64,000 bases of DNA from JAOUJD01 sp963726405 (GTDB lineage: Bacteria > Pseudomonadota > Gammaproteobacteria > Burkholderiales > Burkholderiaceae_F). The position numbers were made by a program, and so were the translations under genes. The DNA lies in assembly GCA_963726405.1 (NCBI GenBank), contig CAVSCF010000005.1, positions 124,001-188,000 on the forward strand, given 5' to 3'. Shown here piece after piece: positions 43,820 through 52,303 of the stretch (position 1 is its first letter; the number at the start of each line of letters is the position of its first letter). The notes under the pieces are model-generated. The model searched no databases and was not told the DNA's origin. It saw only the letters and a list, made by a program, of their open reading frames with translations.

Positions 43820-44977
43820 ATGCCACGTATTGCCGACCGGACGACCCTGATCGAGCCTTTCTATGTGATGGAGGTCGTCAAGGAGGCAGCGGAGCTCGCC
43901 GCCACCGGCCGGTCAGTCATCCACCTTTCGATCGGCGAGCCGGATTTCACGGCCCCCGAACCGGTGCGACGCGCCGCAATCGCAGCCATCGAGCGCGGCG
44001 AGACCCAGTACACGAGCGCGCTCGGCCTGCAGCCGCTGCGGGAACGGATCGCGCAGTGGTATGACACGCGCTTCGGGTGCACGGTCGATCCGGGCCGGGT
44101 CGTCATGACGGCCGGCGCGTCAGGTGCGCTCCTCCTGGCGTGCGCTGCGTTGCTCGAGCGCGAAGCCGAGTTGCTGATGCCCGATCCAAGCTACCCGTGC
44201 AACAGGCACTTCGCGACTGCGCTCGGCGGTCGCGCGCGACTGGTGCCGTGCGGGCCGGAACAGCGCTTTCAACTGACCGCCGCCGATATCGAGTCCAACT
44301 GGACCCTCGCCACGGGCGGCGTTCTCGTCGCCTCGCCGTCCAATCCGACCGGAACCTCCATCGACCCTGCGGTCCTGGCCGCCTTGATCGATGCCGTGAG
44401 GTTCCGCAACGGCTTCCTGATCAGCGACGAGATCTACCAGGGGCTGTCCTACGGGCATGCGCCAACGAGCGCATTGCAGGCGAGCGACGAGGTGGTCGTC
44501 ATCAACAGCTTCTCGAAGTATTTCAGCATGACGGGATGGCGGCTCGGCTGGATCGTGGCACCCGCGGCCCTGGTGCCCGTGCTCGAGAAGCTGGCGCAGA
44601 ACCTGTATATCTGCCCGTCGACGATTGCCCAGCAGGCCGCCATGGCGTGCTTCGATGAGGCCTCGATCGCCGTCTATGAAGAGCGCCGCGCAGAATTCCA
44701 GCGGCGACGGGACTTCCTGCTGCCGGCGCTCGACGCGTTGGGCTTCCGTGTGCCGGTTGCGCCGGATGGCGCGTTCTATGTCTACGCGGACATCAGCCGC
44801 TTCGCGGACGACAGCTTCGCCTTCGTGCGTAACCTGCTGCGGGCGACCGGAGTGTGCCTCGTGCCTGGCAAGGATTTCGGCCGCGCGGCACCGGAGCGGT
44901 ACGTGCGGCTTTCATACGCCACCTCGCTCGACCGCCTCGAGGAGGCCGTCGAGCGGATGCGCCGCTACCTGCGCTGA
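43820..44977 (+). CDS. Class I/II pyridoxal-phosphate aminotransferase
   Basis: 385 residues of the aspartate/alanine-type family: VIHLSIGEPDFTAPEPVRRA, NPTGTSIDP-type loop SPSNPTGTSI, LISDEIYQGLSYG, and the PLP lysine in NSFSKYFSMTGWRLG. The family covers aspartate, alanine and kynurenine-type transaminases and the substrate cannot be fixed from sequence. It stands alone between the sRNA and a convergent lytic transglycosylase. Confidence 0.92.
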   Translation: MPRIADRTTLIEPFYVMEVVKEAAELAATGRSVIHLSIGEPDFTAPEPVRRAAIAAIERGETQYTSALGLQPLRERIAQWYDTRFGCTVDPGRVVMTAGASGALLLACAALLEREAELLMPDPSYPCNRHFATALGGRARLVPCGPEQRFQLTAADIESNWTLATGGVLVASPSNPTGTSIDPAVLAALIDAVRFRNGFLISDEIYQGLSYGHAPTSALQASDEVVVINSFSKYFSMTGWRLGWIVAPAALVPVLEKLAQNLYICPSTIAQQAAMACFDEASIAVYEERRAEFQRRRDFLLPALDALGFRVPVAPDGAFYVYADISRFADDSFAFVRNLLRATGVCLVPGKDFGRAAPERYVRLSYATSLDRLEEAVERMRRYLR

Positions 44978-44980
44978 GCG

Positions 44981-45856
44981 TCAGGAATTTCGGTCGTTGC
45001 CGGCAGGGGTGGTCACACGGGCCTGGGGCCCGGCCCCGACCGCCTGCAACCCCGCTTCCACGGGCTTGGACTGCGCTGGAGCCGCTGCCGCGCGCGATGC
45101 CGCAATGGCAGCGTCGACCTTTCCGCTCGCCGCCAGCTGCAGGCGAGCGCGCTCACCCAGAACCTTCGCACCGTAGCCACCGTCGTCGGCCGCGTTGCCG
45201 GCACCGACGTAGAGCTGCAGGCCGCGTTCGAGGGAACCGCCGCGGCTGATGAGTTCATGCAGGATCGCCGAGCCGACCTTCATGTTGGCGATCGGATCGA
45301 GCGCCGCGAGATCGCCGCCGTGTTCCGCGAAGCGCTCGGCGTGGACGCGGGTCATGACTTGCATGAGGCCCTGCGCGCCCATGGGGCTTGCCGCGAACGG
45401 GTTCAACCCGGACTCGATCGCCACCACCGACAGGATCAGCAGCGGGTCGAGCTTCTGGTCCTGACCGATCTCGAAGGCATTGGCGACCAGCATGCGGGCC
45501 GCCCCGTCGGCGACGCGATAGCGCCGTGCCAGATACTGCACGACGAACTTCTGCCGGGGATCCGCGGCGACAGGCCGGGCCGCCGGCTCCTGCGACAGCT
45601 CCTCCTCCGCTTCAGCCGGCTGCGCGTCGGCGGTGGAGATGAACGGGATGGACGACGGAAGCAGATCAGCCAGTTGGCTGCGCGCCTCGTCATTGCTGAT
45701 AACCGCGGCTACTGCGAGGAGGGCCGTGCATCCGGTCAGCGTGACGACCAGTCGAGCCGTCGCCATTGCACCGTCGCGCACGTCGCGCAGGAAGTCCAGC
45801 CAAGCAAAGCCGGCAGCCCTCGTGATCCTCAGCGCATAATTCGTGGCTTGTGACAT
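44981..45856 (-). CDS. Lytic transglycosylase (SLT domain)
   Basis: 291 residues. N-terminal membrane segment (about 28-52, ATARLVVTLTGCTALLAVAA) anchors it in the inner membrane. A disordered acidic linker follows, then the SLT lysozyme-like domain: QDQKLDPLLILSVVAIESGL (catalytic Glu), NPFAASPMGAQGLMQVM, and ALDPIANMKVGSAIL. It cleaves peptidoglycan without hydrolysis. AGGAGG stands just upstream of ATG 45856. Convergent with the aminotransferase (3 bases apart). Confidence 0.88.
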   Translation of the reverse strand: MSQATNYALRITRAAGFAWLDFLRDVRDGAMATARLVVTLTGCTALLAVAAVISNDEARSQLADLLPSSIPFISTADAQPAEAEEELSQEPAARPVAADPRQKFVVQYLARRYRVADGAARMLVANAFEIGQDQKLDPLLILSVVAIESGLNPFAASPMGAQGLMQVMTRVHAERFAEHGGDLAALDPIANMKVGSAILHELISRGGSLERGLQLYVGAGNAADDGGYGAKVLGERARLQLAASGKVDAAIAASRAAAAPAQSKPVEAGLQAVGAGPQARVTTPAGNDRNS

Positions 45857-46346
45857 TGCGTGCCTCCTTATGCTGGAACGGCCGGTGGTCTTACGACCGC
45901 AGGTCGCCATTCACAGGTTGGAACGTTGACCGGATGGCTCCACGTGCTTCTCCGGCCGCTTTTTTCCGCCGCTGGGCCAGATCGATCCGGCCCCTGCATG
46001 GCTTGGTTCGGGTGGAACAGAAGTTCCAAAAGAGCAATGACGGAGCCCGAACTCCGCCGTGGTCCCTCCAGCGATCCCTTGAGAGCGGCAGTATGTTGCA
46101 CCGCACACGGGAGGGGTTGGTCGCCTGTATGGCTGTAGTCAATTGTAGGGGTACGAGCCTCTCGGTCAACCCGACTAACACGTATGCCCCCGCCATATCG
46201 AGGGCCATTTTTCCGCCCATTACGGGCGAATTTAGGGCGCCGTTCCGAGAAAAAGGCGTCTCCCCAATGGGTTATCGCGTGCCGACCGATTTTGTGTCAG
46301 TACTCACTACTCTAATAGCCGTCCGTCGTTCGGACGGCCGTCACGT
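45857..46346. other. 490-base gap upstream of ubiD, no gene; hairpin before ubiD
   Basis: No supported gene. Base composition is less GC-rich than the neighbours. Structures: CGCCC/GGGCG (46214-46228) and, right before ubiD, GCCGTCCG/CGGACGGC (46318-46338) with loop TCGTT. The second covers the only Shine-Dalgarno-like bases (GGACGG) before ATG 46347, so it could limit ubiD translation. The left end carries the AGGAGG ribosome-binding site of the transglycosylase. No promoter is clear. Confidence 0.45.
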
Positions 46347-47858
46347 ATGAAATACGCGGATCTGAGGGACTTCCTCGCCCAGCTTGAGCGGGTTGGCGAA
46401 CTTCGACGGGTAGGCACCGAGGTCTCGCCGCGACTGGAAATGACGGAAATCTGCGATCGCACCTTGCGCGCCGGCGGTCCGGCCATCCTGTTCGAAAAGC
46501 CGAAGGGCCACGCGATGCCCGTCCTCGGGAACCTGTTCGGCACCCCGCGCCGGGTCGCCTGGGGCATGGGCGCCGAGGATGTCTCGGCACTCCGCGACGT
46601 AGGGGAACTGCTGGCGAGCCTGAAGGAGCCCGAAGCTCCCAAGGGCCTGCGGGATGCGTTCGGCAAGGTCGCCATGCTCAAGAGCGCTCTCTGGGACATG
46701 GCCCCTCGCCTGGTTCGCGGGGCGCCAGCGCAGGAAGTCGTGTGGGAAGGCAGCGCCGTCGACCTGGCCCGGCTTCCGGTGCAGACCTGCTGGCCGGAGG
46801 ACGCCGGGCCACTGGTCACCTGGGGACTGGTCATCACCCGCGGACCGCACAAGAAGCGGCAGAACCTTGGCATCTACCGCCAGCAGGTGATCGGGCGCAA
46901 CAAGCTCATCATGCGATGGCTCGCCCACCGCGGCGGCGCGCTCGACTTCCGCGACCACGCGCTCGCGAATCCGGGCACGCCCTTTCCGATTTCGGTGGCC
47001 CTCGGCGCCGACCCCGCCACCACGCTGGGTGCGGTGACGCCCGTCCCGGACTCGCTGTCGGAATACCAGTTCGCCGGCCTCCTGCGAGGCGCCCGGACCG
47101 AGATTACCCAGTGCATCGGCAACGGGTTGCAGGTGCCGGCCTCTGCGGAGATCGTCCTCGAAGGTCACATCCATCCGGATCCGGCCAATGCCGGTGGCGA
47201 ACTGAGCGGCGCCAATCGCGGCTACGAGACCGCGCTCGAGGGGCCGTTCGGCGACCACACGGGTTACTACAACGAAGTCGAGCGCTTCCCGGTGTTCACG
47301 GTCGACCGGATCACGATGCGCCGGGAGGCGATCTACCACTCGACCTACACCGGCAAGCCGCCCGACGAACCGGCCGTCCTCGGCGTCGCGCTGAACGAAG
47401 TGTTCGTCCCGATCCTGCGGCGAACATTCCCCGAGATCGTGGACTTCTACCTGCCGCCCGAGGGGTGCAGCTATCGCATGGCCGTGGTGTCGATGCGAAA
47501 GCAGTACCCGGGACACGCGAAACGGGTGATGTTCGGCGTCTGGAGCTTCCTGCGACAGTTCATGTACACGAAGTTCATCGTCGTGACCGACGCCGACATC
47601 GACGTGCGCGACTGGAAGGAAGTGATCTGGGCGATCACTACGCGGGTCGACCCGGTCCGGGATACGGTGCTGGTCGACAACACGCCGATCGACTACCTCG
47701 ACTTCGCGTCGCCGGTCTCGGGCCTCGGCAGCAAGATGGGCATCGACGCCACGAACAAGCTGCCCGGCGAAACGACGCGTGAATGGGGCCGACCGATCGC
47801 GATGGACGAGGCGACGAAGGCCCGGGTCGATGCGATCTGGCAGCAACTCGGACTGTAG
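46347..47858 (+). CDS. ubiD: UbiD family decarboxylase (3-octaprenyl-4-hydroxybenzoate carboxy-lyase)
   Basis: 503-residue prenylated-FMN decarboxylase of ubiquinone synthesis. Signatures: LVTWGLVITRGPHKKRQNLG, GIYRQQVIGRNKLIMRWLAH and the catalytic E-x-x-R stretch around HTGYYNEVERFPVFTVDRIT. Length is normal. UbiX, which makes the cofactor, is not in the window. A hairpin abuts its start codon. Confidence 0.95.
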   Translation: MKYADLRDFLAQLERVGELRRVGTEVSPRLEMTEICDRTLRAGGPAILFEKPKGHAMPVLGNLFGTPRRVAWGMGAEDVSALRDVGELLASLKEPEAPKGLRDAFGKVAMLKSALWDMAPRLVRGAPAQEVVWEGSAVDLARLPVQTCWPEDAGPLVTWGLVITRGPHKKRQNLGIYRQQVIGRNKLIMRWLAHRGGALDFRDHALANPGTPFPISVALGADPATTLGAVTPVPDSLSEYQFAGLLRGARTEITQCIGNGLQVPASAEIVLEGHIHPDPANAGGELSGANRGYETALEGPFGDHTGYYNEVERFPVFTVDRITMRREAIYHSTYTGKPPDEPAVLGVALNEVFVPILRRTFPEIVDFYLPPEGCSYRMAVVSMRKQYPGHAKRVMFGVWSFLRQFMYTKFIVVTDADIDVRDWKEVIWAITTRVDPVRDTVLVDNTPIDYLDFASPVSGLGSKMGIDATNKLPGETTREWGRPIAMDEATKARVDAIWQQLGL

Positions 47859-47866
47859 GAGACACG

Positions 47867-48085
47867 ATGGCCATCGAACGCAAGGCGATCCGCCGCGGCG
47901 GCATCAAGTCCGCCGGCTACGATCGCGGCAGCCGCATCCTCGAGATCGAATTCGACAACGGCTCGGTCGTCCAGCACACCGCCGTCGGCGAAGAGATCGC
48001 GCGACGGTTCCTCGCGAGTTCCTCGCCGGCCAGTGTCTACAAGGACACGATCCAGGAGGAGTTCACGATCAAGCGGATCAAGTAG
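47867..48085 (+). CDS. KTSC-domain small protein
   Basis: 72 residues: SAGYDRGSRILEIEFDNGSV, VQHTAVGEEIARRFLASSSP, and SVYKDTIQEEF. The Tyr-Asp-x-x-Ser and beta-rich layout fit the KTSC domain (lysyl tRNA synthetase-related, function unknown). ATG 47867 follows TAGGAG. Only 8 bases after the ubiD stop, so co-transcribed. Confidence 0.82.
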   Translation: MAIERKAIRRGGIKSAGYDRGSRILEIEFDNGSVVQHTAVGEEIARRFLASSSPASVYKDTIQEEFTIKRIK

Positions 48086-48130
48086 CGCGATGGACTGGCC
48101 GGCGACAGGCGTCGCCGGGTCGCGGCGCCG

Positions 48131-49624
48131 TCAGAGGAAGAACAGCGTCGCCAGTCCGAGAAAGATGAACACGCCCATCGAGTCGGTCGTGAACGTGAGC
48201 AGCACCGACGACCCGATGGCCGGATCGCGGCCGGAGCGTTCGAGCATCATCGGGATGAACATGCCGACCAGCGAGCCGACCATCATGTTGAGCGTCATCG
48301 CGAGCAGCAGCGTCAGTCCGATGAGCCAGCCCTGCGGGCTGTCGCGATAGATGAACCAGGCGACCGAGCCCGCGATACCGCCCCACACCAGTCCGTTGAA
48401 GCCCGAGATCGCAATCTCCTTCAGCACAAGCCGGCGGGAATTGCCGGCCGTGACCTGGCCCAGAGCGATCGAGCGGATCATGAGCGTCATCGTCTGGTTG
48501 CCCGAGTTGCCGGCAATGCCCATCACCACGGTCATCAGCGTGGCAAGAGCGACGACCTTCTCGATCGTCCCCTCGAACTGGCCGATCACGCGCGAGGCGA
48601 TGAAGGCGGTGCACAGGTTCACCGCCAGCCAGAGCCAGCGGTTCTTTGCCGATTTCCAGACCGTGGCGAAAAGGTCCTCGTCCTCGCGCAGGCCGACGCG
48701 GCCCAGGGCCGCCTCCTCGCCTTCTTCGCGAATGACGTCGACCACCTCGTCGACCGTGAGTCGCCCGACCAGGCGCCCCCGCTCGTCCACGACCGGCGCG
48801 GAAACCAGGTTGTAGCGCTCGAACGCCTGGGCCGCTTCGCCCGCCTCGTCCAGCGGCGAGAGCGTGAGCAGGTCCGTGCGCATCACCTTGCGCACCTCGG
48901 TGTCCGGTTCGTTGATCAGCAGCCGGTCGAGCGGAAGGCCGCCCTTGAGCACGTCATGACGATCGACCACGAAAACCTGGTCGGTGTGGTCGGGCAGTTC
49001 GTCGAAGCGACGCAGGTAGCGCAGCACCACTTCGAGGGTCACGTCCTCGCGGATAGTCACCATCTCGAAGTCCATCAGGGCGCCGACCGAGTCGTCCGGA
49101 TAGGACATCGAGGCGCGCAACTGCGCGCGCTCCTCGGCCGTCAGTCCTTCCTGGATTTCCTCGACGACATCCGCGGGCAGATCGTCGGCGAGGTGCGCGA
49201 TCTCGTCGGCCTCGAGGTTCTCGACGGCATCGACGAGTTCCTCGTGATCCATCGACGCGATCAGCGTTTCGCGGACCGCGTCGTTCACCTCCATCAGGAT
49301 GTCGCCGTCGCGGTCCGCCTTGACGCAGTCCCACACCACCAGGCGGTCGTCGAGAGGAAGGGCCTCGAGGATGTACGCGATGTCCGCCGGATGCAGCCGG
49401 TCGAGAATCGCCTTGAGCTCGGTCAGGTGCTGCCGATGGACCAGCTGCTCGATCAGGGGCCTGCGATCTTCGGCCGGCGTCTGCTCGCGGTGCACCAGCG
49501 ACTCGACGCGGTGCTGCTTGTCGAGCAGGTGCTGGACGCGGACGAGCGCACGCTGCGCGGCCTCCGGGTCGCGCGCGGGGGCGCCTTCCGGCGCCTCGCG
49601 GTCCAGCATGTCCTGCTCGCTCAT
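48131..49624 (-). CDS. mgtE: MgtE-type magnesium transporter
   Basis: 497-residue Mg2+ channel. Cytosolic N domain (about 15-150), two CBS domains (about 165-290, MDFEMVTIREDVTLEVVLRY and DLLTLSPLDEAGEAA), a connecting helix and five membrane helices (about 320-497). The pore signature GNSGNQTMTLMIRSIALGQV is present. CBS domains sense cell Mg and close the pore. Start MSEQDMLD at 49624 chosen over an upstream in-frame codon. Confidence 0.95.
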   Translation of the reverse strand: MSEQDMLDREAPEGAPARDPEAAQRALVRVQHLLDKQHRVESLVHREQTPAEDRRPLIEQLVHRQHLTELKAILDRLHPADIAYILEALPLDDRLVVWDCVKADRDGDILMEVNDAVRETLIASMDHEELVDAVENLEADEIAHLADDLPADVVEEIQEGLTAEERAQLRASMSYPDDSVGALMDFEMVTIREDVTLEVVLRYLRRFDELPDHTDQVFVVDRHDVLKGGLPLDRLLINEPDTEVRKVMRTDLLTLSPLDEAGEAAQAFERYNLVSAPVVDERGRLVGRLTVDEVVDVIREEGEEAALGRVGLREDEDLFATVWKSAKNRWLWLAVNLCTAFIASRVIGQFEGTIEKVVALATLMTVVMGIAGNSGNQTMTLMIRSIALGQVTAGNSRRLVLKEIAISGFNGLVWGGIAGSVAWFIYRDSPQGWLIGLTLLLAMTLNMMVGSLVGMFIPMMLERSGRDPAIGSSVLLTFTTDSMGVFIFLGLATLFFL

Positions 49625-49742
49625 CGCCTGGCTACTCCGCTGCTGCGCCTCCGCTCCCGCCAAACCACAAAAGGCGGTCGGATTGTAAGCGCCGAGAGCG
49701 TCGGCACCCGGGGCAACCGGGTGGAATCAGCGCGCGTTCATC

Positions 49743-50438
49743 CTAGGGGACGACGGCATCAGGCATGTAGCGTGCGATGCTGGCCGCCCGGCCGTCGAGA
49801 TACGGACCGGAACGCACGCGACCGTACCGTTTCGGGTTCGGCAAGTAAGCGGCGAGACGGGCCGCCTGGTCCGGACCGAGCTGCGACGCGGCAACGCCGT
49901 AGTAGTAGCGAGCCGCGGCCTCCGCCCCGAAGATCCCCTCTCCCCACTCGACCACGTTGAGATAGACCTCGAGGATGCGACGCTTGTCCCACAGCGCCTC
50001 GATCATGTACGTGATGACCAGTTCCTGACCCTTGCGCACGTAGCTGCGGTCCGGGGAAAGGAAGAGGTTCTTCGCCAGTTGCTGGGTAATGGTCGAACCG
50101 CCCTTCGCCGGGCGGCCCCGCTTCGCGTTTTCCTTGTAGGCCTTCTCGATCGCCTCCCAGTCGACGCCCTCGTGCTCGCTGAAGCGGGCGTCTTCCGATG
50201 TGATCACGGCGCGTTTCAGGTGGAGGGAAATATTTCCGTACGGCACCCAGCGGTGCCTTAGCTCGGCCTTCGGATTCTTCTGGCGCAGCGCCGCTTCTTC
50301 ACGCGACATGAACGAGGTCTCGCCGGGGTTGTTCCACTTCCACCAGGCGATCCATCCCAGGTACCAGAGCTGGACCGCGAGGACGACGAGCAGGGCTGCG
50401 ACGAGCGCGCGCCCAGCCCAGCGCAGCGCCGTGCGCAT
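49743..50438 (-). CDS. mtgA: Monofunctional peptidoglycan glycosyltransferase
   Basis: 231 residues with one N-terminal helix (about 13-30, VAALLVVLAVQLWYLGW) and a GT51 domain: KRAVITSEDARFSEHEGVDW with the catalytic Glu, RPAKGGSTITQQLAKNLFLS, RILEVYLNVVEWGEGIFGAE. It polymerises lipid II into glycan strands. Last gene of the mpl run, 13 bases after aroE. Confidence 0.96.
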   Translation of the reverse strand: MRTALRWAGRALVAALLVVLAVQLWYLGWIAWWKWNNPGETSFMSREEAALRQKNPKAELRHRWVPYGNISLHLKRAVITSEDARFSEHEGVDWEAIEKAYKENAKRGRPAKGGSTITQQLAKNLFLSPDRSYVRKGQELVITYMIEALWDKRRILEVYLNVVEWGEGIFGAEAAARYYYGVAASQLGPDQAARLAAYLPNPKRYGRVRSGPYLDGRAASIARYMPDAVVP

Positions 50439-50451
50439 CAGGGGCGGTTCC

Positions 50452-51297
50452 TCAACGGGTCGGCGCCGTTTCGTGCGCTTCGCGCGTCAGCAACTCGCGC
50501 AGTTCGCGGTACACCGCATTGGTGTCCGGGCGCACGCCACGCCATAACTGGAACGACTCGGCCGCCTGTTCGATCAGCATGCCGAGGCCGTCGACCACCT
50601 GCTTGGCGCCGCCTGACTTCGCAAGCTGCATGAAGGGCGTCGGGTCGGCGGCGTAGACGAGGTCGTAGGCCAGTTGGCAGTCGTCGAAGGTCTGCGGATC
50701 GATAGCCGGGGCTTCGTGGTGCAAGCCGGTCGTGGTGCCGTTGATGATCAGGTCGAAGTGCTCGGCAGGGATTTCGTCGAAGTGGATGGCCTCGACGCCG
50801 AACTCCTCCGCCAGTTCCTCCGCCCGCTGGTGCGAACGATTGGCGACTGCCAGCCAGCGGGGACTCGCATCGAGCAGCGAACCGAGCAGTCCGCGCACCG
50901 CGCCGCCCGCGCCAAGCACGAGCACCGCGCAATCGCCGAAGCCGAACTTGAGGCGCTCGGTGACGTCGCGGACGAAGCCGATGCCGTCCGTGTTGTCGCC
51001 GAGGATGGCGTCGCCATCGAACTTCAGCGTGTTCACTGCACCGGCCAGGCGCGCGCGCGGAGTGAGGTCATCCGCCAGCTTTGCCGCGTCGAGCTTGAAG
51101 GGAACGGTGACGTTCAGGCCGCGATAGCCGGCGTCACGCAGCGAGAGGGCCTTCTCCTCGAAGCCGTCCAGCGGCGCCTCGATGCGTTCGTAGCCGATCT
51201 TCTGCTTGGTCTGCCTGGCAAAGAGCAGATGGATCTCGGGCGACTTGCTGTGGGCGATCGGGTTGCCCACAACGGCGTACTGATCAACGGCACTCAT
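50452..51297 (-). CDS. aroE: Shikimate dehydrogenase
   Basis: 281 residues; reduces 3-dehydroshikimate with NADPH. Signatures: AVVGNPIAHSKSPEIHLLFA (8-27), GLNVTVPFKLDAAKL (catalytic Lys), the dinucleotide loop VLVLGAGGAVRGLL, and NRSHQRAEEL. ATG 51297 overlaps the tonB stop (ATGA). It acts after AroQ, encoded at 59.5 kb. Confidence 0.96.
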   Translation of the reverse strand: MSAVDQYAVVGNPIAHSKSPEIHLLFARQTKQKIGYERIEAPLDGFEEKALSLRDAGYRGLNVTVPFKLDAAKLADDLTPRARLAGAVNTLKFDGDAILGDNTDGIGFVRDVTERLKFGFGDCAVLVLGAGGAVRGLLGSLLDASPRWLAVANRSHQRAEELAEEFGVEAIHFDEIPAEHFDLIINGTTTGLHHEAPAIDPQTFDDCQLAYDLVYAADPTPFMQLAKSGGAKQVVDGLGMLIEQAAESFQLWRGVRPDTNAVYRELRELLTREAHETAPTR

Positions 51298-52190
51298 GGT
51301 CGGGCAGGGTCCGCGCTTCGGGTCGCAAGCTGATCGTTGGTGAAAATCCAGGTGCGTGTGATCTCAAGGATATCCGTATCCTTGGCGATGTCGGGCGGAA
51401 AAGGTGGGTATGGAGCCGCCTGCATCACGATTCTGCGTGCGGCCCGGTCCAGCACCGGCGAACCCGACGATTTTTCAAGGATCGTGTCTACCACGGATCC
51501 ATCCTTGCGGATGGCGACCGTGAGGCGCAGGGACCCGTAATAGCGCCCGCGCGCCTCCGCCGGATAGTTCTCGTTGCCAACCTTTTCGACGAGCGCCCGC
51601 CAGTCCTCGAAATATCGCGCGTAGCGAAACTCGGAGGTGCTTGGCATGTAGTGGTGCTTGCGGGGTCGCTTCTGGTAGTCGGAAATCTGCTTCGCGATCT
51701 CGGCCTGCGCACGTGCCAGGCGCTGCCTGGTCTCCTCATCCGTCGACCCCGACTGTGGCGCATCCGCCGCGGTGTCCTTGCGCGGACTCGGCCGCAATTG
51801 AAGCGACTCCTTCAGCGACGCAAGCAGCCGCTTCTGCTCTTCCTCCAGTTGCTGCACGGACCTGCGCGCCTCCTCGAGCGAGTCTCCGTTCTTCATCTCG
51901 AAGCTGTTCGGCAGTGGCGACGTCCGCCGGCCGCGCTCGCTCGCGCCGCCGCCATCGAGGTTCGCCTGGGCGAGGGCCTCGGGTTTTCCCGGGCGGGACT
52001 CGCTCTTGGCGTTGACGAGAATGATGTCCAGTGGCGGATCGCTCGAGCGGACCCGCAGCAGCTCCGGATTCACGAACCGGATGGCGAGCACCGTGATGTG
52101 CAGCCCGATGGATACGGTGAGCGCCATGACCAACACCTTGTCGGCCAGCAACGCCCTCAGGCCGTGATGCGGATCCTCGGCGACATCCAT
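51294..52190 (-). CDS. tonB: TonB-like energy transducer
   Basis: 298 residues. One N-terminal membrane helix (about 18-40, VLVMALTVSIGLHITVLAIR), a long charged coiled region (about 80-200, RSVQQLEEEQKRLLASLKES), and a C-terminal TonB domain (about 200-290: YPAEARGRYYGSLRLTVAIR, SGSPVLDRAARRIVMQAAPY, PPFPPDIAKDTDILEITRTW). It carries proton-motive energy to outer-membrane receptors; no ExbB/ExbD or receptor is near. Overlaps aroE. Confidence 0.88.
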   Translation of the reverse strand: MDVAEDPHHGLRALLADKVLVMALTVSIGLHITVLAIRFVNPELLRVRSSDPPLDIILVNAKSESRPGKPEALAQANLDGGGASERGRRTSPLPNSFEMKNGDSLEEARRSVQQLEEEQKRLLASLKESLQLRPSPRKDTAADAPQSGSTDEETRQRLARAQAEIAKQISDYQKRPRKHHYMPSTSEFRYARYFEDWRALVEKVGNENYPAEARGRYYGSLRLTVAIRKDGSVVDTILEKSSGSPVLDRAARRIVMQAAPYPPFPPDIAKDTDILEITRTWIFTNDQLATRSADPARP

Positions 52191-52303
52191 CCGTGGTGCG
52201 ATTCGTGGGAAGGAAACTGCGGGCGATTGTAGCGAGCACCCATCGAGCGGCGTGACACGATCGCGCTAGTCTTTGGCCGCATCGCGCGGCGGCGTGCGGG
52301 CGG

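Noticed and set aside
45850..46350. An open frame of 166 codons across the gap before ubiD
   Set aside because: No ribosome-binding site, no recognisable domain, unusual composition for a coding gene here, and it overlaps both flanking genes' starts.
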